A DNA stretch of 64,000 nt from Ricinus communis (Eukaryota; Streptophyta; Magnoliopsida; Malpighiales; Euphorbiaceae): NCBI RefSeq assembly GCF_019578655.1, contig NC_063257.1, positions 23,064,001 through 23,128,000 on the forward strand, read 5' to 3'. The notes beneath the pieces were generated by a model. It did not search any database and was not told the origin of the DNA. It saw nothing but the letters and a program-made list of their open reading frames with translations. A program made the translations under genes and the position numbers. Shown here one piece after another: positions 58,546-64,000 of this stretch (positions within the stretch are counted from its first letter, which is position 1; each line of letters opens with the position of its first letter).

Positions 58546-59070
58546 TTATTGACGCAGAATCGCACCTATCAAAGCAACTAAAAGAATTATTGAAATGAAT
58601 TCGAACGGAAGAAAAAAACCTGTTGATAAATGAATTCCAATTTGTTGACCATTACTTATTAAATCTTGTTCTATAATCTGATTTGTTTTTGTAGTCCAAA
58701 TAATCCCGTACCATGACGTATCTGGAATAATAGTAATTAGTGAAACAAAAATACTTGTACAAATTAAGGAAGTAACTCCCTTTCCAACAGTCCAAAGATT
58801 AAAATCTTTGTAATATTCTGAACCATTCATGAACATCATGGCAAATATAATTAAAACGTTTATGGCTCCTACATAAATAAGGAGCTGCGCAGCAGCTACA
58901 AAATGAGAGTTTGATAAAATATGAAATAAAGATATACAAACAAGAACCAATCCCAATGAAAAGGCAGAATAAATTGGGTTGGTAAGTAATACCACTCCTA
59001 GACCTCCTAATATAAGACCTAATCCCATAAAAAATAAAAGAAAAACATGTATTAGTCCAGGCAAATCCAT
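58546..59070 (-). CDS. ndhG: ndhG (plastid NDH subunit 6), open copy in NUPT
   Basis: NdhG is a hydrophobic membrane subunit of the plastid NDH complex in thylakoids. This copy is open over 174 codons from ATG ([14 protein letters not shown]) to the stop, against about 176 in plastid genomes. The difference is near the C-terminus, GAILRQ where GAIAVARQ is usual. Five hydrophobic segments are visible, with the conserved [20 protein letters not shown] and [17 protein letters not shown] blocks. Its neighbours are frameshifted, and a nuclear copy without plastid promoter or transit peptide is not expected to work. The open frame probably reflects recent insertion plus chance. Confidence 0.85.
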   Translation of the reverse strand: MDLPGLIHVFLLFFMGLGLILGGLGVVLLTNPIYSAFSLGLVLVCISLFHILSNSHFVAAAQLLIYVGAINVLIIFAMMFMNGSEYYKDFNLWTVGKGVTSLICTSIFVSLITIIPDTSWYGIIWTTKTNQIIEQDLISNGQQIGIHLSTGFFLPFEFISIILLVALIGAILRQ

Positions 59071-59448
59071 TACACGTAAAATAAGAGATAAAAAAAATTG
59101 AATTGTTTTTTCATGACCTTATTGACCTGACCAGGAAAAACTTATTTATAATAGGTTCTAAACCCTAAGGGGTGTAAATTACTATAGGTACAGCTATTGT
59201 ATGAATCTCATTCTTTCTTGAAAAAGGCATTTTAAATTTAATTTTAGAAATTATTATGGCTAGAATTACGCATATATTAATAGATTTTCATAAAAAAAAT
59301 AAAGTCGCGATGCAATTCTGACCAATCAAGTCAATAGTTGGAATTTGTAATTTTTGTATTTATTGACCAAGAAAAATAAAAAAAAAAACTATTGCAGCCC
59401 TTTAGATCAAAACAGAATTTTAGTTTAATAATTGTACTTTTTAATCAA
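59071..59448. other. ndhI-ndhG plastid spacer
   Basis: AT-rich intergenic sequence between ndhI and ndhG in plastid order, with A-runs near 59375. No gene is seen. Confidence 0.75.
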
Positions 59449-59959
59449 TCAAAGCGGTTTATCTTTTTTGTTTCTAGTTGAATTCAAAATTGTTCGAATT
59501 GTATAATCGTCGACTACTGACATTGTTAAACGACCAAAAGCAATTTGATTATAATTCAATTCGTGACGATCATAAGTGGAAAGTTCATATTCTTCAGTCA
59601 TTGATAAACAATTTGTTGGACAATACTCAACACAGTTGCCACAAAATATACAGATTCAAATCAATATCGTAATTAAGCAACCGCTTTCTTCGAATGTCAG
59701 TTTCCAATTTCCAATCAACAACAGGTAGATCTATAGGACATACCCGAACACATACTTCACAAGAAATGCATTTATCAAATTCAAAATGGATTCGACCGCG
59801 GAAACGCTTCGATGTGATTAATTTTTCATAAGGATATTGAATAGTTACAGGTAAACGATATGCATGGGATAAGGTAATCATGAAACTTTGACCAATATAC
59901 CATGCAACTCGTATGGTTTGTTGCCCATAATTCATTAACCCACTTACCATGGGAAACAT
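59449..59959 (-). pseudogene. ndhI: ndhI pseudogene (plastid NDH iron-sulfur subunit)
   Basis: NdhI (about 167 residues) is a ferredoxin-like subunit with two 4Fe-4S clusters, on the electron-input arm of plastid NDH. ATG at 59959 gives [19 protein letters not shown], and the first cluster motif [12 protein letters not shown] is intact. After LLNYDIDLN, near 59660, a frameshift ends the frame at 59627. The second cluster ([13 protein letters not shown]) and the tail ([19 protein letters not shown]) continue in another frame to a stop at 59449. It is a clear single-frameshift pseudogene. Confidence 0.93.
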
Positions 59960-60057
59960 ATCGTGAATATTTATGAATGATTTTCTATTTGTTTTTTTCT
60001 CTTATTTGAATTTGAAAACAAGCCATGAATATAGAAAAATATTCCTTTTTTATTCTT

Positions 60058-60590
60058 TTATAGCGAAAGGAGTTGGAAAGAGGTTGTTAATAAGAGATTG
60101 CCGAGAGAAATAGGTAAAAGAAATTTCCATCCAAGATTTAAAAGTTGGTCCATTCTTAGTCTAGGTAAAGTCCATCTTGTTGTGATAGGAATGAACAAGA
60201 ACAAATAAGTTTTAACCAATGTAATACAGATACCAATTGTTGTTCCAAAAACTCTACCTATTTTATTTGTTTCCAAAAGGCTCGAACGAATATATATGGA
60301 ATATAGATATTCCAACCGCCCCAAGTAAAGAACTCATACAAATAATGAAGAAACTAATAAGTTTAGATAGGAAGCAATATAAAATAAACCAAATTTGATA
60401 CCTGAATATTCGGTTTGATAACTGCTACTAATTCTTCTTCCCGCTTCCGGTAAATCAAAAGGTAATCTCTCACATTCGCTAGAGAAGAAATAAAAAATGA
60501 TAAATCCTATAGGTTGACGCCATAAATTCCACCCCAAAAACCCGATTTTGATTGTGCCTCAACTATATCAATCGACTTGAACCGTTAGAT
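60058..60590 (-). pseudogene. ndhA: ndhA exon 2 (plastid NDH subunit 1), pseudogene
   Basis: NdhA is the membrane subunit linking the arms of the NDH complex (about 360 residues, two exons). Exon 2 starts near TCTAACGGTTCAAG at about 60590 and ends at TAA 60058. Visible blocks are [69 protein letters not shown] and [19 protein letters not shown] pair of small indels near 60430-60450 changes the conserved acidic loop after LPEA. A further shift between 60324 and 60334 separates the two halves. Confidence 0.92.
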
Positions 60591-61723
60591 AATCATAGTC
60601 AGCGAGAACATCATCGCTCCCATCGCTATTACAGAACCGTACATGAGATTCTCACCTCATACAGCTCCTCAAAGGCCATAAATAAATTTAAGGAGATCGT
60701 ATTATTTATTTTGCTATATTTGTAGGATACATAGGATCAAAATAAAATAAATCTATCGACGTTGCAAAGTTCACGCAATGAAATTCTATCTGTTATAATA
60801 CTCACAAAAAAGTACTTCTGAATTGATCTCATCCTTTAATAGTTTCAATTTTTCTTTCTTGAGTAATAACTTCAAAAATTTTCAATAAAATACTCTTTAT
60901 TACTCTTTCTAATTTATTTAAAAAAATATTCTTTGTAAAACTACAAAGAGATATTTCAACCTATTATTTTTTATTACGAAAAAGAATTAGATATTCCGAA
61001 TTATGATACGAATTCCATCTATATGAATATAGATATAGGAAAAAGCGGAAAAAGATTGATTTTTTATTGTAATTAGATTTAGATTCTTCTTTTCGTTCCT
61101 ATTCTTCTTCCGAAAAAGAAAAGAAAAAGGGGATTCAAAAGGGAGAGGATTATTTCGTTCGATAGTCATTTCTTTAATCAAGGGACGGGAGCATACTGGA
61201 TCTAATCATGGGGAGTATCACTGATTATTTCTACCAACTTAAAGCCCCAATTAATATACTTTTATATTTTGCAGAAATATCCTTTTAGATAGATAATTAA
61301 AATAGATAATTAAAAAAAATCTCTATTACTAATCCTTTGTGTATCTTGGTGTTCCTAACCGTCCACTCATTTTTGTTCAATCGCCTGTTAGCATTATGGT
61401 AATACATATAAATTAAATGATAGTAAAAACTCAATAAGGTTGATCTTTTGAGCCCGCTTCAAGCCAGGATGACTAATCAACCAATCTTGGGACAAACAGT
61501 CTTCTTTTCTTATGTTTATTTCTATTTTACTCTTGTACATTGGAAATGAGTCTTAATTTTTTTACTGCAAATTTACAAGTTGTTTTCTTTCACTCATATA
61601 ACTATTCAATTTAGTTCCTTAACCCAAATGATGAATAAAAAATGAAGATATCTATTCAACCGATTTCGCCTTCTTCCTAAAAAGAAAAGAATAGGGAAAA
61701 GTTTATGTTTCAACGAATCACAC
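60591..61723 (-). other. ndhA group II intron
   Basis: About 1.13 kb between the exons, the usual size for the ndhA intron. It starts GTGTG at 61723, the group II 5' consensus. Near its 3' end is a well-formed domain V (60634-60667), followed by a domain VI-like helix ending GACTATGATTAT. Internal short open frames (for example 60987-61181) are not maturases. AT-rich blocks and ATAGATAATTAAA repeats near 61290 are present. Confidence 0.88.
60634..60667 (-). ncRNA. Group II intron domain V of ndhA
   Basis: The minus strand reads GAGCTGTATGAGGTGAGAAT then CTCATGTACGGTTC. This is the 34-nt domain V hairpin of plastid group IIB introns, with a GAGC...GGTTC closing stem and the GAGAA tetraloop region. 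No change that would break the stem is evident. Confidence 0.88.
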
Positions 61724-61749
61724 GTAGAGATATGGATAATACACAAAGT
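61724..61749 (-). pseudogene. ndhA: ndhA exon 1, last codons only
   Basis: The minus strand reads CACTTTGTGTATTATCC and ATATCTCTAC directly before the intron GTGTG. It encodes LCVLSISL, the end of exon 1. The rest of exon 1 is replaced by LTR sequence beginning TGTAATACCCCG at 61749. Confidence 0.85.
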
Positions 61750-62219
61750 GTAATACCCCGAATTTTTATATATTTAATAAATGAGTTATTTTCTATACCC
61801 AATTAGTTTGAAATTTTAAGAAATTATTCAAGTAAATTATTTGAGAAATGATTATATTTTGGTTATTCAAATTTTCCCAAATGCATATTTATATAAGTAA
61901 AATTATATATTGGAAATTTATTTTGGAATAAGGATTGAAAGTATAATGTTATTTTTAGGAGGGTTTAATGGAAATTTGTGAGTTTGGTATTTTTGTAAAT
62001 AAATATGTCGGTCAGGGGTATTTGTGTAATTGTGTATTTTCAATAATTCAGTTTTGGCCCAAATTAATTAGTTAAGGGCTTAATTGAAAGGCTAAAGGAA
62101 AGTTTGGGGGTTAAATTGGAATTCTGCAGGATGAAATTGTAAGTAATTAAGAAAGTTGAGGGACCAAATTGTAATAAGGAAAAGTTCAAGGGTCAAATGT
62201 CGATATAGAAGAAAGGAAG

Positions 62220-62720
62220 ATGGGAGAATTGTCAGGGAGAGAGAGAGTGGCGCGTCGGAAGAGAGAGAAAGGGGACGCCGCAGGCGCAGAGCGACACGGG
62301 GGCGGAGCTGAAGCGGCGTACTGGTGAAGAGCGCCAAGGCGGCCGGCTGCTGGGTGGCGATCGGCTCCTCTCGGGGAGAGCTTTGCAAAGAATGTACTGT
62401 GGTGGCCGGAGACGGAAGATCCGGTGGAGAGAGAAAATGGTGGCAAATGGTTTTAGGGTTTTTCCTAGCGAGATCCCGCGGAGGATGGACGATCGGAGGG
62501 CATATCCCGACTCTCCTCCGCCTCAAGCTTCGCGATGGCACTAGTTTCATGGCGATCGGGCTTCGTTTGCAAATCGACCTACCGTGATCGCTCGCAAATC
62601 TCTCCGGATGATCGGGTGTCGATCGGAAAATCGGAAGCAGGGATCGCCACGCTGGCCGTCAGGAGTCCGATGGTGTATTCGGATCGTCGATCGAACTCCC
62701 ATGGCCGGAGGTAGTCGACC
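62220..62720. other. GC-rich island in LTR E
   Basis: Much higher GC than anything else in the window, starting with a GAGAGAGAG run, then CGGCGTACTGG-, GGTGGCCGGAGAC- and GATCGG-rich sequence. Open frames exist on both strands (62092-62550 minus, 62324-62587 plus) with no recognisable domain. CG-rich proto-coding-looking islands are common in long plant LTRs. Probably not a gene. Confidence 0.5.
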
Positions 62721-63559
62721 GAGCGATCGAGCGTCTCAGAATTATCTTTGGCCCGTTAATTTTGGAATTCTTGGTTTAATTGTGTCTAATGGTTTATATT
62801 GAGTACTTGATGATATTTGTGAGTCAAAAATAATTGTCCGGTTTGTCCGCCTTGTGTTTTATGTATGAGTCGAGAAATAGTGAAGTTCGGGGACCCGACT
62901 CCCGTTGTTTAAATTGTTGGATATTTGAAGTGGTCTTCCAAGGTGTCCCGGACCCGTTTTTATGGGGGGTAATGTTCGTGTTGTAGGGGAGGTTCTACCG
63001 GATTTTCGGTAGAATTCTCCTGAGTCGAGATTCTTAGACAGTCACCCCTGAGTCTAGACCTAGGATTAAAGATCGATTGTTTCGTGGCTTTGATAAATTG
63101 TTTTCCGTGACTAGATTGTCCGTTTGTTCGGCTCGCTCCAACCGAGGCACCGGAGCAGAGCTAGGAGGTCGCCCAATCCTGTGAGTTAAAGTCATTTAAT
63201 CATTGCGCTATTGCTAAGTTTGATTTTAATATGCTATTTTGAAAGTTCATGCTTAATATGGTTATTAGTATCGCAACGTAAATAATTTCACTGAATTATT
63301 AATTATTAAAGGTAATATAAGTGTTATTATAGTAATGTTATGATAATACCAAATATAATCAGTTTTCCTTATGAGTTGCCTGATGTCTTACTCTTAATTG
63401 TTAATTGTTATTTTGATATGGTTGAATGATTTCATTATACAATGATATTTATTATATGTGATGATTGCGAATTGGGAAATGTGGCTTGTAGAACATGCCG
63501 CCTGATGGGTTACATCAGGACCGCGTGCGCACCAGTAATGATCATGGACATGTAATAAG

Positions 63560-63966
63560 ATTTTCATGGGTTTGCCCTGGTCGTGCATGGCTCTCTGGGC
63601 TGATTTGTGTAAATTGCCGGAGGTAAGGTCCCTGGTCGAGCATTGCTCTCGGGGCGCCGGCTTATTTGGATACTTAAGTGACCGGAGGTAAGGTCCCCGG
63701 TCGAGCATTGTTCTCTGGGCCACCTTATTGGATTAAGAGAGCCGAATGGCTACTAGATTTCTTATTTGGATACTTAAGTGACTGACCGGAGGTAAGGTCC
63801 CCGGTCGAGCATTGCTCTCGGCCACCTTATTGGATTAAGAGAGTCGAATGGCTACTAGATTTCTTATTTGGATACTTAAGTGACCAGATCGGAGGTAAGG
63901 TCCCTGGTCGAGCATTGCTCTCGGCCAGTCTTATTGGATTAAGAGAGCCGAATGGCTACTAGATTT
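63560..63966 (+). repeat. 104-bp tandem repeats in LTR E
   Basis: GGAGGTAAGGTCCC occurs near 63618, 63683, 63787 and 63891. The last three are 104 bases apart. Each unit reads CCGGTCGAGCATTG(C/T)TCTC, then CTTATTGGATTAAGAGAG, GGCTACTAGATTTCTTATTT and GGATACTTAAGTGAC. The first interval is shortened to 65 bases. Confidence 0.85.
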
Positions 63967-64000
63967 TGGGGTTTAGGGTTCTACCGAGCCACTCGTCCCG

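Larger units (their letters stand above)
56477..61749 (-). mobile_element. NUPT 2: plastid SSC segment ndhD to ndhA
   Basis: 5.27 kb colinear with the plastid small single-copy operon, on the minus strand in transcription order ndhA, ndhI, ndhG, ndhE, psaC, ndhD. The ndhA group II intron is kept and ndhD starts with the unedited ACG codon. The transferred molecule was therefore DNA, not edited and spliced RNA. Most genes carry one-base deletions. The left junction with the satellite lies in TATATTTTATTC at 56476/56477. The right end, in ndhA exon 1, is joined to an LTR start at 61749. Confidence 0.95.
61749..64000 (+). repeat. Family E long LTR (start), open at window end
   Basis: TGTAATACCCCGAATTTTTA at a sharp junction with plastid DNA is a typical start of long plant Ty3/gypsy LTRs (often Tekay/Del type; inference). 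The sequence passes through an AT-rich part, a GC-rich segment (62220-62720), a block CACCGGAGCAGAGCTAGGAGG with TCGCCCAATCCTGTGAGTT near 63150, and tandem repeats at the end. No reverse transcriptase or gag motif is seen up to 64000. The LTR end and the target-site duplication would lie outside the window; the expected duplicate is CAAAG (61744-61748). Confidence 0.6.

Noticed and set aside
59478..59672. Plus-strand open frame of 64 codons
   Set aside because: It is antisense to the 3' part of ndhI.
60987..61181. Intron-encoded protein in the ndhA intron
   Set aside because: The 64-codon frame has no maturase motif, and plastid ndhA introns do not encode one.
56477..61749. Genuine plastid genome segment
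   Set aside because: psaC, ndhE, ndhI, ndhD and ndhA all carry frame-breaking lesions, and both ends join nuclear repeats, so this is a nuclear copy.
62092..62587. Possible nuclear gene in the GC-rich segment
   Set aside because: Overlapping open frames on both strands, no recognised domain, no splice-site or start context, and a position inside a probable LTR.

Overview
The window is plant nuclear DNA, most likely from a eudicot. There are two insertions of plastid DNA (NUPTs), several families of degraded Ty3/gypsy LTR retrotransposons, a repeat family of about 1 kb that makes up much of the left half, and a minisatellite array of about 24 kb with a 39-bp monomer. No intact nuclear protein-coding gene, tRNA or rRNA gene was recognised. 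Every recognisable gene is a broken plastid gene or a retrotransposon remnant, apart from one plastid ndhG copy that is still open. The composition (satellite array, centromere-type chromovirus candidate, nested and solo LTRs, NUPTs) would suit a pericentromeric or other heterochromatic domain, but that is inference.

Layout. 1-516: unrecognised. 517-~3640: NUPT 1, a mosaic of a ycf2 fragment on + next to rps2 and the 3' part of rpoC2 on -. ~3684-31545: a sea of the ~1-kb repeat (called R1 here) in both orientations. It is interrupted by LTRs of family C (3684-4281, 17766-18133, 19644-20804, 22133-22385), an inverted pair of family D LTRs (6803-9685), the 5' end of a family B element (9686-11097, minus strand) and a nearly complete but dead Ty3/gypsy element, family A (23548-30043, plus strand). 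31546-31938: unrecognised. 31939-32438: a 500-base N gap. 32439-56476: the 39-bp satellite array with several higher-order periods. 56477-61749: NUPT 2, a colinear 5.3-kb piece of the plastid small single-copy region (ndhD, psaC, ndhE, ndhG, ndhI, ndhA with its group II intron) on the minus strand. 61749-64000: the start of a long LTR (family E) that appears to have inserted into ndhA exon 1 and runs off the window.

How the parts relate. NUPT 2 directly abuts the satellite at 56476/56477 and is cut by LTR E at its other end. NUPT 1 truncates a family C LTR. The same family C insertion site, in the same R1 repeat context, occurs at 3.7-4.3 kb and at 19.6-20.8 kb, so the R1 repeat and its inserted LTR were duplicated together. 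LTR families A, B and C all carry the end of the polyprotein reading frame inside the LTR, with a basic TRARAKR-like motif. In family A this resembles the arrangement known for CRM centromeric chromoviruses.

The most unusual object is the 39-bp array. Its monomers have a short dyad centred on ACCCC...GGGGT, distinct monomer types recur in fixed order, and the period is divisible by three. The last point produces many long but meaningless open frames on both strands.
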